Assembly: GCF_009296185.1 (NCBI RefSeq)
Contig: NZ_WBJR01000006.1
Location: 62,001-126,000 of the forward strand
Source of the DNA: Hydrogenovibrio sp. JE_KL2
Lineage (GTDB): Bacteria; Pseudomonadota; Gammaproteobacteria; Thiomicrospirales; Thiomicrospiraceae
Direction of reading: 5' to 3'
DNA: 64,000 nt
Positions 20,999 through 30,708 of the stretch are shown piece after piece. The notes beneath the pieces are model-generated. The model made no database searches. It was not told the origin of the DNA and saw only the letters and a program-made list of their open reading frames with translations. Both the position numbers and the translations under genes were made by a program. Numbering within the stretch: the stretch's first letter is position 1; each line of letters starts with the position of its first letter.

Positions 20999-21729
20999 AG
21001 TTTTTGACAGCCTTAAGGTCTGCTGTATTTTTTACTGGGCAAATTATTTCGCTGATTTTTTTTGTGACGACGGCTCAGGTTTTATGGCTCACATCGCCCG
21101 CTGTACGCTATGCGTACATTCACTTATGGGCGCGTTTCACCATTCGTTGGTTGAAGTGGACTTGTGGGGTCAAGTACCAGGTGCATGGGCGCGAACATCT
21201 GGACGTATCCCAACCTGGCGTAATCCTTGCTAAACATGAGTCGGCGTGGGAGACTTTTGCGTTTCAGGAGTTTTTTCCTCGCCAAACCTTTGTATTAAAA
21301 CAAGAATTATTGAAAATTCCTTTTTTTGGATGGGGTTTAAGGATGATGGGGCCGATTGCGATTGATCGCAAAGCCGGCCGAAAATCGATGATGCAAGTCA
21401 TTAATCAAGGGAATGAAAAGCTCGCAGAAGGTGTTTGGGTCGTAATTTTTCCGGAAGGTACCCGAACATCGCATGGAAAGATAGGCAAAATCAATACAGG
21501 CGGGGCAATCCTCGCCAATCGGTCAAAGGCCAAAACCTATTTTGTTTCGCACAACGCGGGACAATGTTGGCCTTCTGGCAGTTTGCTTATCTATCCTGGG
21601 ACGATAGATGTTTACATCAGTCCATCGATTGATCCAGCGGCATTTTCAGTTGAAGAAATCAACCAACAACTAGAGGATTGGTTTAGAACGCACCTACCGT
21701 CCCCTCCTGAAGAGAGTGGAGGTGCTTAA
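20995..21729 (+). CDS. plsC: 1-acyl-sn-glycerol-3-phosphate acyltransferase family protein
   Basis: Membrane-bound acyltransferase that adds a fatty acid to lysophosphatidic acid or another lysophospholipid. The 244 residues have an N-terminal hydrophobic helix (about 10-37), the catalytic block KHESAWET (the H-x4 acidic variant) and FPEGTR for glycerophosphate binding. The homologue in the same position in Pseudomonas takes part in phospholipid and ornithine-lipid remodelling. The ATG overlaps the gmhB TGA. It contains CCCAACCTGGC (21209-21219), a core match to the dispersed repeat. Confidence 0.87.
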   Translation: MKFLTALRSAVFFTGQIISLIFFVTTAQVLWLTSPAVRYAYIHLWARFTIRWLKWTCGVKYQVHGREHLDVSQPGVILAKHESAWETFAFQEFFPRQTFVLKQELLKIPFFGWGLRMMGPIAIDRKAGRKSMMQVINQGNEKLAEGVWVVIFPEGTRTSHGKIGKINTGGAILANRSKAKTYFVSHNAGQCWPSGSLLIYPGTIDVYISPSIDPAAFSVEEINQQLEDWFRTHLPSPPEESGGA

Positions 21730-21741
21730 AACCTATAATAA

Positions 21742-22569
21742 ATGAGTAAATTAGCGAGCATTATCGGATTAATTCTGGGTTTAGTTGTCGTCCTATTCAA
21801 TATGGTCGACTTTAAATCAGGTCAGTTGCTATCCGCGTTCTTTAATTTGCAAGCTTTATTGGTGGTTTTAGGCGGTACATTCGCTGCCGCTTTCATTAAT
21901 TATCCTTTGAATCAAATGCTCTGTTTTTTCAAAGGAATTGGTAAAGTCCTTGTTGCCGAACCAGAGTCGGAATCAAAAATCATCGAACAACTTATGTATC
22001 TATCTCATCTCGCTTATACCAAGGGAGAACTGGCATTGGAAAAAGAGATAGAGAATCAATCAGATCGATTCCTGACGTTTGCTTTGACAGAAATGATGAT
22101 CTATCGAGATGAAGAACAACTACGTTTAAGTCTTGAGAATCACCTTAACTCCATGCGTATGCGCCATTTGAATTGCCAAGATGTGTTTAACAACATGGCT
22201 TCTTATGCACCTGCATTCGGTATGATGGGAACGGTAATGGGGTTGATCATGATGATGACCTCTCAAGTTGGCGGAGGCGATACTGCCAATGTTGTCGGGC
22301 AGTCCGAAAATATGTTGAACTCATTGTTGGCTGGGATGGGGTTGGCATTGGTGACAACTTTCTATGGGGTCTTGTTCGCCAACTTTATCTTTATTCCAAT
22401 GGCTGGGAAGCTCAAGGTGCTTTCTGATGCAGAAGTCGTAAAAGACGAAATTATTATCTATGGTGTGATGGGGTTGAAACAAAAGCTACCACCATTGATG
22501 ATGAAAGAAAGTTTACTTTCCTACGTTAATCACAAAACTAAACAAAAGCTAGACTTAGAGCTTCATTAG
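21742..22569 (+). CDS. MotA/PomA-like stator protein of a three-gene cassette
   Basis: Inner-membrane proton/sodium channel subunit of the MotA/TolQ/ExbB superfamily, 275 residues with four helices (about 5-25, 33-53, 148-172, 186-208). The cytoplasmic loop has RDEEQLRLSLENH, matching the rotor-contacting Arg/Glu region of MotA. Two conserved prolines are present (YAPAFGMMG and FIFIPMAG). Two OmpA-domain partners follow, which differs from the usual motAB pair; a conventional pair lies at 33-34.6 kb. No strong ribosome site is near the ATG; GGAGG lies 17 bases upstream. Confidence 0.85.
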   Translation: MSKLASIIGLILGLVVVLFNMVDFKSGQLLSAFFNLQALLVVLGGTFAAAFINYPLNQMLCFFKGIGKVLVAEPESESKIIEQLMYLSHLAYTKGELALEKEIENQSDRFLTFALTEMMIYRDEEQLRLSLENHLNSMRMRHLNCQDVFNNMASYAPAFGMMGTVMGLIMMMTSQVGGGDTANVVGQSENMLNSLLAGMGLALVTTFYGVLFANFIFIPMAGKLKVLSDAEVVKDEIIIYGVMGLKQKLPPLMMKESLLSYVNHKTKQKLDLELH

Positions 22570-22585
22570 AGACTAAGGAGAAACC

Positions 22586-23332
22586 ATGAAACGCATGCTC
22601 CTTAATCAGTCTAAACAAGAAGCGGAAGTTGAAGCGAGTGGTTTTTTAAGGCTTAAGCGCTATCGTTCGTCTCAAATCATTTTCATTGCATTGTTTACTT
22701 CGCTGTTAGCATTGTTTGTCATCATTATTGCTATTGTCGGTATCGAAACCAGTCAAGAAAAACGTAGTTATCAAAAAGTGATTAATACACTCTACCGTGA
22801 TGTCAAAACACAGGCGCAGAAGGATGGTATGAGTTGGCTGGAGGTTGATAATACGGTAGCAAAAGGTGTCAAAATTACCTTCAAGCCGGAGCTGTTTGAG
22901 AAAAACCAACTTTTTGCAGCGGCGCGCGCAAAAATAAATCCGCTGTACTTACCCTATTTGAACCAGCTAATTCAGTTGCTGAAACAAGTAAACTTTGAAA
23001 ATTATATTCAAGAGCATAAGTTTTTGGTTGGAGCGATTCCGATCGAGAAGGGGGATGAGTTGATTATGACCCTTCGAGTGGAAGGTCATACTGATGCAGG
23101 TGCTTTGGCAAAAACCGCCCTGTATCAGAGTAATATTGAACTCAGTGGTTTTAGGGCTTACGCCATTATGAATTACATTCAGCTCTATAGTCAGATTCCA
23201 GAGGATCGCTTTGGCATTGCCGGCTACGGTAGTTTACGTCCTATTTCCAACAATCAGATGGATCCCATTAACCGTCGAGTAGAAATTTATCTGTTGCCTC
23301 AAATTATTACCAAGCCAGAGGGGCAGTCATGA
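22586..23332 (+). CDS. OmpA-domain membrane protein lacking the stator Asp
   Basis: A 248-residue protein with one N-terminal helix (about 29-51) and a C-terminal OmpA/MotB peptidoglycan-binding domain (about 150-240). That domain keeps the wall-binding residues in EGHTDA and the final NRRVEIYL. The helix has no acidic residue, so it cannot carry the proton-relay Asp of MotB. A strong AAGGAG ribosome site precedes it, and it overlaps the next gene by four bases. It may be a structural anchor or a third stator component; that is inference. Confidence 0.8.
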   Translation: MKRMLLNQSKQEAEVEASGFLRLKRYRSSQIIFIALFTSLLALFVIIIAIVGIETSQEKRSYQKVINTLYRDVKTQAQKDGMSWLEVDNTVAKGVKITFKPELFEKNQLFAAARAKINPLYLPYLNQLIQLLKQVNFENYIQEHKFLVGAIPIEKGDELIMTLRVEGHTDAGALAKTALYQSNIELSGFRAYAIMNYIQLYSQIPEDRFGIAGYGSLRPISNNQMDPINRRVEIYLLPQIITKPEGQS

Positions 23333-24015
23333 GTGTTAAATCGGAAAAGATTAAATCCGGTTGGCTATTGTCTTTTGGCGATATGATCACGCTTCTGATT
23401 ACATTTTTTATTTTGATGATTGTGCTGAACAAAGGTGAAATTTCAAAAGTTCAGAAATGGCTGGAAGATGACTTGGATCAGATCTCTATTGAGTTGACGG
23501 AAAGGTTGAAAGATGCTGTTTTCATCAAGGTGAAAAGAACCTCGTTAGGGGTGGAAATTAATATCAATAACGACCAGGCCTTTGTGGAAGGGGGGTTTAA
23601 ACCATCCGAAGGTTTGGTGAAAGAGTTGACAGAAGTTGGAGAAGAATTGAAAAAAATTCCATTGTTGACGGAAGAGCAATCGAAAATTCTGCCTGCAGGG
23701 ATTGCTTATGATGCAGGGAAACAAGGCTTGCTTTTACATCGGGAAATCTCCATTGCCGGTTATACGGATAATGCAAAAATCAACCCGGAATCGAGCCTAA
23801 GAAATAACTGGTTTTTAAGTACCATGAGAGCGGAAAGCGTAATGCAGCTTCTGTCGGCTTCAAGTGGGTTACCTCAGGACTTATTCGGAATTGCCGGTTA
23901 TGGTATGTACCGCCCGATAGCGTCAAATGACACACCGGACGGTCGTGCTAAAAACCGCCGGGTGAAAATAGTCATCACCGCCAACTTCGCGCACCAAGAA
24001 AAGTTAGAAAAGTAG
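23329..24015 (+). CDS. MotB-like stator protein
   Basis: A 228-residue MotB-type protein. The N-terminal helix SFGDMITLLITFFILMIVL (about 15-33) holds the conserved Asp of the ion path. A plug/linker region and a C-terminal OmpA domain follow, with GYTDNA, GYGMYRP and NRRVKIVI. With the MotA-like gene 21742-22569 it can form a complete stator; the protein between them is extra. It converges on the chemoreceptor gene, 20 bases away. Confidence 0.83.
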   Translation: MSVKSEKIKSGWLLSFGDMITLLITFFILMIVLNKGEISKVQKWLEDDLDQISIELTERLKDAVFIKVKRTSLGVEININNDQAFVEGGFKPSEGLVKELTEVGEELKKIPLLTEEQSKILPAGIAYDAGKQGLLLHREISIAGYTDNAKINPESSLRNNWFLSTMRAESVMQLLSASSGLPQDLFGIAGYGMYRPIASNDTPDGRAKNRRVKIVITANFAHQEKLEK

Positions 24016-24035
24016 TCGTTAAGCTAAATTAGAGT

Positions 24036-25880
24036 TTAATCTTTGTATGGTAGCGCATAATTGTCATTGTGAGAGCTTGATGCTTTTACTTGGAATCCAG
24101 ACACATCCTGTTGTAGCTTGATGGCCTGTTCCGTCAGATGAGAGGCGTTGGCAGCAGTCTCTTCAACCAAAGCTGCATTCTGTTGAACGGCACTGTCTAA
24201 TTGTGAAATAGCTTGGTTCACTTGGCCTATACCGGTAGCCTGCTCTCTAGCACTGACGGTGATTTCAGCTACGATTTCGGTAACAGTTTGTACACCATGA
24301 TTGATTTTGTCGAAAGCATCATTCGTTTCATTAAGTTGCGAAGCCCCTTGATTTACTTTTGCGACCACTTCATCAATGAGCTTTCTAATGTCGTTGGCGG
24401 CATCCGAAGATTTTCCGGCTAGGCTTCGAACTTCACCGGCAACAACGGCAAAGCCTCGCCCGTGTTCGCCAGCTCGAGCCGCTTCAACCGCCGCGTTAAG
24501 CGCCAATAGATTAGTTTGGAAAGCGATGCTATCAATGAGTGCAATGATGTCACTGATACGTTCACTGGACTCTTGTATGCGGGACATGGATTCAACGGAG
24601 TCCTGCATGACCTGACGACCCTCGTTGGCTAGCTTCATGGTTTCAGTAGCCAGTTGGTGAGCACGTTGTGCATGATCGGAAGTTTGCTGTACTGTAGACG
24701 TGATTTGCTCAACGGCTGAGGCGGTTTCCTCCAAAGAAGCCGCTTGCGATTGTGTTCTTTCCGAAAGGTTGTCGTTTCCTTGGGAGATTTCAAATGTTCC
24801 TTGTGCGACTTCTGACGACGTGTTGATAACCTGTGTCATAGAGTCATTCAATTGGCTGACGGCATGTTGCAGGTTGTCTTGTAATGTTTTCAAGTCACCG
24901 CTGAATGTTCGGGTCATGCTGTAGGCAAGGTTACCTTGGCTTAGGTGTTTGGTTGCAGTGTTCAGTTCCTGAATGCCTTGCGATATTTCGGAAACGGCTT
25001 CATTGATGAAGGACTTAAGCTCCGCCATTTGCCCTTTTGCTTCGCCAGTAACACGTTCACTAAAGTCCGATACCATCATTTTTTGCATCACGTCATTGAT
25101 TTGTTGAATGATTGTGTCCATGTTGTGCATAGCCGTGTCGATTTTAATGCGGATAGTGCCTTTGACTTCAGGGTTCATTCGCGCTGAGAAATCGCCATTA
25201 GAAATGGCATCTCCTATATCTTCTAGAGAATTCATGGTGACATGAACACTGTCAACGGATGCATTTACGCGGTTTTTCAAAGTTTCCAGGTCTCCGTGAA
25301 CATCGATTGTACAGCGTTGTTCAAAGTTACCATTTGCCACTTGTTCAAGATTGCTGTTGATACGGTCAAATACGTTCTTTAGGTCGCCAGTCAGCCCATT
25401 GAAACAGCGGATGACCTGCCCAACTTCATCTTGGTATTTCACATTCAAAACTTTAGAAAAGTCATTGGTGGACGTGATTTCCAAAATGCCTTTTTCCATT
25501 TCTTTGACAGGTCTGACGATTTTGATAATAAGTGTGCTGTACATCAAAATAAAGAACGCGCCAACTGCAAGTAGTACGGCAATAATGAAATAAACGGTTA
25601 ATGCCTTCACCGCTTCAATACTGTGAGAGAGTTGTTCGCTATGTGCTTGTAGGTTTGAAGTCTGTAAGACGCCGGTGTCAGACAAAATTTTCTGGATAAT
25701 CTGCCAGTCCTTCAATGCGCCATCAAGTTGGATGTGAAGAACACTAAAGGCTGTGGTGAAAAAGACCCCTGCACCTGCCATCATGACAAGCAATATGATG
25801 CTCAAAGTTGATATTTTTGCCCGGCTCCATAAGCCAGCTTTCTGTATTTTGACGTTTTTGTCCATAATGTTAAAGCTCAT
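24036..25880 (-). CDS. methyl-accepting chemotaxis protein
   Basis: Membrane chemoreceptor of 614 residues. TM1 spans about 24-46 and TM2 about 94-119, with a short periplasmic part of only ~48 residues. HAMP and HAMP-like repeats run from about 120 to 340, and the signalling domain follows. The highly conserved hairpin tip ([20 protein letters not shown], near 448-467) contacts CheA/CheW. The small periplasmic part suggests sensing through the membrane/HAMP region or a partner. No C-terminal NWETF-type pentapeptide is present. It faces the MotA/OmpA cassette. Confidence 0.93.
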   Translation of the reverse strand: MSFNIMDKNVKIQKAGLWSRAKISTLSIILLVMMAGAGVFFTTAFSVLHIQLDGALKDWQIIQKILSDTGVLQTSNLQAHSEQLSHSIEAVKALTVYFIIAVLLAVGAFFILMYSTLIIKIVRPVKEMEKGILEITSTNDFSKVLNVKYQDEVGQVIRCFNGLTGDLKNVFDRINSNLEQVANGNFEQRCTIDVHGDLETLKNRVNASVDSVHVTMNSLEDIGDAISNGDFSARMNPEVKGTIRIKIDTAMHNMDTIIQQINDVMQKMMVSDFSERVTGEAKGQMAELKSFINEAVSEISQGIQELNTATKHLSQGNLAYSMTRTFSGDLKTLQDNLQHAVSQLNDSMTQVINTSSEVAQGTFEISQGNDNLSERTQSQAASLEETASAVEQITSTVQQTSDHAQRAHQLATETMKLANEGRQVMQDSVESMSRIQESSERISDIIALIDSIAFQTNLLALNAAVEAARAGEHGRGFAVVAGEVRSLAGKSSDAANDIRKLIDEVVAKVNQGASQLNETNDAFDKINHGVQTVTEIVAEITVSAREQATGIGQVNQAISQLDSAVQQNAALVEETAANASHLTEQAIKLQQDVSGFQVKASSSHNDNYALPYKD

Positions 25881-26043
25881 TTGGTCACAAGAGTGCTAGT
25901 TTTAATACTTATAGTCTAGCATAAAATCTATGAATTCTTACCTAGGAGAAAAGTGGAGAAACCCCAGTTTTATAGGGATAATTGCCTAAAAAGTGGATTT
26001 TAATAACAGGGTGTATAGGGATAGAAATTCTGGGTTATTAAGA

Positions 26044-26742
26044 TTAAACAACCGGAAGTTGCCAGTTTATCGGTGTTTTGCCATGCTGTTGCAAATAACT
26101 GTTGGTTTTAGAAAAGGGCTGACTACCAAAAAAACCACGGTAAGCAGAGAGGGGAGACGGGTGCGGAGACTCAATCACAAAATGTTTTTGTCGGTCGATA
26201 AATTTTCCTTTTTTCTGCGCGTAAGCCCCCCATAAAATGAATACCAAATGTTCATTATTTTCGGCCAATAGATGCACGATTTTGTCGGTAAACTGCTCCC
26301 AGCCTCTGTTTTGGTGAGCATTGGGTTTGCCTGCCTCCACGGTAAGCACGGCGTTGAGTAGCAAGACTCCTTGATTTGCCCAAGGTTGTAAATAACCGGT
26401 ATGGGCGTTATTCACGCCTACATCGGTTAGGAGTTCCTGATTAATATTAAGCAGAGATTTTGGGAGGGGAGACACGCCTGGCAGTACGGAAAAACTTAAC
26501 CCATGAGCGTGACCGGGTGTGGGGTAAGGGTCTTGTCCAAGCACAACTACCTTAACCTGATCGAACGGCGTAGAGTTGAGCGCGTTAAACCAAAGGCTTC
26601 CTTTCGGTAAGATGGTTTTGCCTTGCTGCTTTTCCGCCAATAAAAAAGCCTTCAACTGCTGCATATAGGGCATGTCGAATTCTTGTTTGAGTTGTGACAG
26701 CCAGGATGCTTCTAAATCAATCATGTGGTTGGTGTTTGTCAT
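26044..26742 (-). CDS. ung: uracil-DNA glycosylase
   Basis: Removes uracil from DNA in base-excision repair. The 232 residues have the catalytic water-activating loop VVLGQDPYPTPGHAHG (D71) and the C-terminal HPSPLSAYRGFFG, which carries the catalytic His. Family 1 UDG of ordinary length. The pdxH gene lies 22 bases upstream on the same strand. Confidence 0.97.
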   Translation of the reverse strand: MTNTNHMIDLEASWLSQLKQEFDMPYMQQLKAFLLAEKQQGKTILPKGSLWFNALNSTPFDQVKVVVLGQDPYPTPGHAHGLSFSVLPGVSPLPKSLLNINQELLTDVGVNNAHTGYLQPWANQGVLLLNAVLTVEAGKPNAHQNRGWEQFTDKIVHLLAENNEHLVFILWGAYAQKKGKFIDRQKHFVIESPHPSPLSAYRGFFGSQPFSKTNSYLQQHGKTPINWQLPVV

Positions 26743-26764
26743 AGCTTTTGTCGGTTATGTGTGT

Positions 26765-27412
26765 TTAAGGGCAAAGGCGATCTATTTGCCAGTTTTCGCC
26801 TTGTTTTAGGTAGCGAAAACGATCATGCAAACGGTTCGGGCGGCCTTGCCAAAACTCGAAAAGATTCGCTTTTAATTGATAACCACCCCAGTTAGCCGGA
26901 GCGGGAATTTCCTGATCTTGGTAGGTCGTTTCAGCTTGTTGTAGTCGCTGCTCAAGTGTCGCCCGGTCTGCGACTACTTCACTTTGTTCTGAAATCAACG
27001 CAGCCAGTTGGCTGCCTCTTGGGCGGCTGTGGAAATAAGCTTTGGATTTTTCGGGATCAATTCTAGAAATGGTTCCTTCAATGCGAATTTGTCGGTCAAG
27101 CTCCGGCCAGAAAAACAAGAGTGCAGCTTTGGCATTATTTGCAAGTTCGTGCGCTTTTGCACTGTTGTAGTTGGTGTAGAACACAAAACCTGAAGCAGAA
27201 AATTCTTTCAAGAGCACGACTCGACTGTGAGGTTGTCCTTCGGCATCAACCGTGGTGACCGACATGGCAGTCGGATCTTTAATCTCCGCTTCTTGGTGCG
27301 CGAAAGTCATCCATTTCGTGAATTGTTCAAAAGGATTGGCGTCAATCTGGTCTCTGTCAAGTGAAGCGAAGTTGTACTCGCGTCGCTCAGAGTGATAATC
27401 ACGATTCGGCAT
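26765..27412 (-). CDS. pdxH: pyridoxamine 5'-phosphate oxidase
   Basis: FMN enzyme that makes pyridoxal 5'-phosphate. I use the ATG at 27412 (215 residues, MPNRDYHSERREYNF), which aligns with the E. coli start and length. The frame is open to a GTG at 27463. FMN and substrate signatures are RVVLLKEFSASGFVFYTNY, YFHSRPRGSQLAA, and at the end FWQGRPNRLHDRF with the terminal RLCP. Divergent from parE. Confidence 0.94.
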   Translation of the reverse strand: MPNRDYHSERREYNFASLDRDQIDANPFEQFTKWMTFAHQEAEIKDPTAMSVTTVDAEGQPHSRVVLLKEFSASGFVFYTNYNSAKAHELANNAKAALLFFWPELDRQIRIEGTISRIDPEKSKAYFHSRPRGSQLAALISEQSEVVADRATLEQRLQQAETTYQDQEIPAPANWGGYQLKANLFEFWQGRPNRLHDRFRYLKQGENWQIDRLCP

Positions 27413-27597
27413 TGATATGTCTCTATGTTGAGTTAATTTGATGTCAGTGAACCTATTGTTCACAGATATGATTTGGGTTGAATCTTGGTGTTGTCCCTTT
27501 TTTTATGTAATATAGCGGAGACTCGTTTGTAACTCAACATACGAGCATTACCGAAAAGCTAAAATCGTCATTTAATTGTTTGCAGGAGTTGTTGCTA

Positions 27598-29484
27598 GTG
27601 AGCGAAAACTATAATGCCTCAGAAATCGAAGTGCTAACCGGACTGGATCCAGTTCGAAAACGCCCTGGGATGTATACCGATACCACTCGACCTAACCATT
27701 TGGCACAAGAGGTTATCGACAACTCTGTGGATGAAGCGCTAGCAGGTTATGCCAATGAAATTCTCGTCACGCACTATAAAGATGGCGGAATGTCGATTGA
27801 AGATAACGGGCGAGGGATGCCCGTAGATATCCACCCGGAAGAGGGTGTGCCTGGGGTAGAAGTTATTCTTACCAAGTTGCATGCCGGCGGAAAGTTTTCC
27901 AATAAGGCTTATCAGTTTTCGGGTGGTTTGCACGGTGTAGGTGTTTCTGTTGTAAATGCCTTGTCAAAACGTGTTGAGGTTGAAATTAGACGTGGCGGTG
28001 TTAAGTACCAGATCGCTTTTGAAAATGGCAATCTTGTCGAACCTTTGACGGAAATTGGTAAAGTCGGTAAAAAAAATACCGGAACCAAAGTGACTTTTTG
28101 GCCGGATGCCAGCTTCTTCGATACACCTAAATATGCGTTGTCGAAGCTGAAGCATTTACTCCGCGCAAAAGCGGTGCTGAGTCCCGGATTGCAAGTGATC
28201 TTCTTTGATGAAGTCAGTGATGAAAAATGCGAATGGTACTATGAAGATGGTTTGAGAGACTATTTGAACCACGCACTGGATGGCATTGAGCGTTTCCCGG
28301 TTGAAGGTTTTGTTGGGGATGTGAATGGGGAACATGAAGGTGTTTCCTGGGCAATCGCTTGGTTAGCTGAACCAGCGGAAGCCCTATTAGAAAGTTATGT
28401 GAACTTGATTCCAACCCCACAGGGTGGGACGCATGTTAACGGTTTGCGCTCGGGAGCGACTGACGCCATTCGTGAGTTTTGTGAGTTCCGAAATTTATTG
28501 CCGAGAGGCATTAAGCTGACGCCCGAAGACGTTTGGCAAAACGTTGCATTTGTTTTGTCGGCCAAAGTACGCGAACCTCAGTTTGCTGGTCAGACCAAAG
28601 AGCGTTTGTCTTCACGCGAGTGCGTTCCATTTATTTCGGGGGTGGTTAAAGATGCCTTTAGCTTGTGGCTGAACCAACACACCGAGATTGCCGAGAAAAT
28701 TGCGGAAATCGTTATTAATAATGCGCAAAGCCGGAATAAAAAAGCCAAGAAAGTGACCCGTAAAAAGATTACTTCCGGCCCTGCATTGCCTGGAAAGCTG
28801 GCGGATTGTACCGAGTCGGACATCAATATGACTGAACTATTCCTAGTGGAAGGGGACTCGGCTGGTGGTTCTGCGAAGCAGGCACGAGATAAAAACTATC
28901 AAGCCATCATGCCGTTACGCGGAAAAATCTTGAATACTTGGGAGGTAGACTCCTCACAGGTTCTTGCATCACAGGAAATTCACGACATCAGTGTGGCAGT
29001 GGGTGTTGACCCGGGCTCCAGAGACTTGTCTGGCTTGCGCTATGGGAAGGTTTGTATTTTGGCGGATGCGGATTCCGATGGTGCGCATATCGCTACCTTG
29101 ATTTGTGCGCTGTTTGTTAAACATTTTCCCGCGCTTATCGAAAACGGGCATATTTATGTTGCGATGCCACCCTTGTATCGTGTCGATGTCGGTAAGCAGG
29201 TCTTTTATGCATTGGATGAAGCTGAAAGAGAAGGCATTCTGGATCGTATAGAGACTGAAAAGTTACCCGGTAAGATTCAGGTAACGCGATTCAAAGGTCT
29301 GGGGGAGATGAATCCTTCGCAGTTGCGTGAAACCACCATGTTGCCGGCAACTCGTCGTTTAGTTCAACTGAGCATGGACGAAGCGGAATCAATTCCTATT
29401 ATGGATATGATGTTAGCGAAGAAACGTTCAGCTGATCGTAAAGAGTGGCTGGAAGAAAAAGGCGATTTGGCTGCAGTGATTTAA
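27598..29484 (+). CDS. parE: DNA topoisomerase IV subunit B
   Basis: ATPase subunit of topoisomerase IV, which decatenates daughter chromosomes. It is 628 residues from the GTG at 27598, nine bases after an AGGAG ribosome site (the frame is open to a TTG at 27580). Order: GHKL ATPase (DNSVDEALAGY, DNGRGMP, GGLHGVGVSVVNAL), transducer, then Toprim with LVEGDSAGGSAKQARD and DADSDGAHIATL. The uninterrupted Toprim and the shorter length fit ParE, not GyrB. parC lies 1.2 kb downstream. Confidence 0.96.
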   Translation: MSENYNASEIEVLTGLDPVRKRPGMYTDTTRPNHLAQEVIDNSVDEALAGYANEILVTHYKDGGMSIEDNGRGMPVDIHPEEGVPGVEVILTKLHAGGKFSNKAYQFSGGLHGVGVSVVNALSKRVEVEIRRGGVKYQIAFENGNLVEPLTEIGKVGKKNTGTKVTFWPDASFFDTPKYALSKLKHLLRAKAVLSPGLQVIFFDEVSDEKCEWYYEDGLRDYLNHALDGIERFPVEGFVGDVNGEHEGVSWAIAWLAEPAEALLESYVNLIPTPQGGTHVNGLRSGATDAIREFCEFRNLLPRGIKLTPEDVWQNVAFVLSAKVREPQFAGQTKERLSSRECVPFISGVVKDAFSLWLNQHTEIAEKIAEIVINNAQSRNKKAKKVTRKKITSGPALPGKLADCTESDINMTELFLVEGDSAGGSAKQARDKNYQAIMPLRGKILNTWEVDSSQVLASQEIHDISVAVGVDPGSRDLSGLRYGKVCILADADSDGAHIATLICALFVKHFPALIENGHIYVAMPPLYRVDVGKQVFYALDEAEREGILDRIETEKLPGKIQVTRFKGLGEMNPSQLRETTMLPATRRLVQLSMDEAESIPIMDMMLAKKRSADRKEWLEEKGDLAAVI

Positions 29485-29509
29485 GATTCGACCGGGGCAG
29501 AGAAAGTTA

Positions 29510-29527
29510 AAAATCTGCCAGGTTGGG
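29510..29527 (+). repeat. single copy of the 18-bp dispersed element
   Basis: AAAATCTGCCAGGTTGGG in the convergent gap between parE and a PilZ gene. It ends two bases before the stop codon of the PilZ gene. Confidence 0.8.
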
Positions 29528-29528
29528 G

Positions 29529-29894
29529 TTAGCTGTTGTCAGGTTTGTGGTGAGTCTTTTTGCCGAGTTGATGTAGGCGATCTTTGTAGTCGATAAAGTC
29601 TTGAATGTAGTCTTTGATCTCATCAGGAACGTCTTCAAAACGTATGCCCAATAGAAACCCATTGTCGGCACTGTGAAAGTGCTCCACAAATCCTGTTGTG
29701 CTTAATTCTCTAAAATAACCTTTTGCAGGAATCTCAAAGAACACTTCAACACGTGTACCGATGCTGGCTCTTTTTGGGCTGATAACCACCACACCACTGA
29801 TGGATATCTCGGTTAAGACAGCATCAACAGTAACGGTTTGGCCTCTGACCTTGGCAGCACGTTCGGTATGTACAGATGGATTGTTGAAGAGCAT
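29529..29894 (-). CDS. PilZ-domain protein, degenerate c-di-GMP motif
   Basis: A 121-residue single-domain protein of the PilZ fold. The second motif is recognisable (LTEISISGVVV, for D/N-x-S-x-x-G), but the RxxxR part is weak (TERAAKVRG), so c-di-GMP binding is uncertain. It ends with a basic helical tail (DYIQDFIDYKDRLHQLGKK). A second PilZ gene lies 45 bases upstream on the same strand, likely a tandem duplication and one transcript. Confidence 0.75.
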   Translation of the reverse strand: MLFNNPSVHTERAAKVRGQTVTVDAVLTEISISGVVVISPKRASIGTRVEVFFEIPAKGYFRELSTTGFVEHFHSADNGFLLGIRFEDVPDEIKDYIQDFIDYKDRLHQLGKKTHHKPDNS

Positions 29895-29939
29895 TTGGCG
29901 TCTCTGAAACTCTTAATTATTATCGTTTTGAAAGTTATT

Positions 29940-30284
29940 TTAATCCAATCGGTGATGAAATCGAATAAATTCGTTGATTGCCGATTCGTAATTCTTTAGA
30001 AGCCCGACGAACTCTAGTCCCAAAAAACAATCTCCTCTGATTGAACTGTGGTGCGTGATGATTGCTGAAAGGGTAAGCGGTGTTCCGCCACTGGTCGGTA
30101 AATGGAACATGATTTGTACTTGATCGCAAGTTATGCAGCTTGAATGGACAATAACGCCCGCGCCATGAATGGAAATGTCGATCATTTTGCCCTGCAAAGC
30201 ATTGTTTTCGGGCGTTAATAAGGTAACGGGTCTTTCGGTTGAAACTCGTTCGTAGTGGCGTCTGTTGGGTATTATTGCTTTCAT
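29940..30284 (-). CDS. PilZ-domain c-di-GMP receptor
   Basis: A 114-residue single-domain PilZ protein with both binding motifs: NRRHYER near 7-13 and DISIHGAG near 36-43. It should bind c-di-GMP. The C-terminus (YESAINEFIRFHHRLD) resembles the helical tail of its downstream paralogue. Targets are unknown; PilZ proteins often act on motility or pili, which fits the many motility genes in the window. Confidence 0.85.
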   Translation of the reverse strand: MKAIIPNRRHYERVSTERPVTLLTPENNALQGKMIDISIHGAGVIVHSSCITCDQVQIMFHLPTSGGTPLTLSAIITHHSSIRGDCFLGLEFVGLLKNYESAINEFIRFHHRLD

Positions 30285-30385
30285 ATGTTTAGAGATTGCG
30301 CATTTATTCGAATAGATTTCTATGATAAATTAACTTGATAATCATGGACAAGATTCATCATACCGGATTTAGAGGAAATAACATA

Positions 30386-30667
30386 ATGTATAGCCTTCAG
30401 GTAGAGAATATCAAATGTGGTGGTTGTGCCAATAGCATCACCAAAAAACTTTTATCGTTGGAAGGTGTCGCTGATGTTCAGGTCGATATCGAAAACGGCG
30501 AAGTCCGCTTTGAGGTGGACAACGAAAATCAAGTTGAGCAGGTTAAAGCGCAATTGACCGGAATGGGGTATCCTGAAACCGGTACGATTCAGGGAATGGC
30601 TTCGGCGGGTGCAAAAGCGAAATCTTTTGTTTCCTGTGCCGTTGGTCGTATGTCTGACAAAGCATAA
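30386..30667 (+). CDS. heavy-metal-associated (HMA) domain protein
   Basis: Small metal-binding protein, 93 residues from the ATG at 30386 (AGAGGA ribosome site; the frame is open to 30335). The ferredoxin-like HMA fold carries IKCGGCANS with a CxxC metal site near residues 10-13. The C-terminal 25 residues extend beyond the usual CopZ length and contain one more cysteine. No metal ATPase is adjacent, so it is a free-standing chaperone-like protein; the metal is unknown. parC follows 41 bases later. Confidence 0.82.
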   Translation: MYSLQVENIKCGGCANSITKKLLSLEGVADVQVDIENGEVRFEVDNENQVEQVKAQLTGMGYPETGTIQGMASAGAKAKSFVSCAVGRMSDKA

Positions 30668-30708
30668 TCAAACGAACCTAATTTAAACCTTTAGAGAAAA
30701 GACGACGC

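Noticed and set aside
21742-24015. Zorya type defence system
   Set aside because: MotA- and MotB-like genes are present, but no ZorC, ZorD or ZorE-type gene follows; a chemoreceptor is the neighbour.
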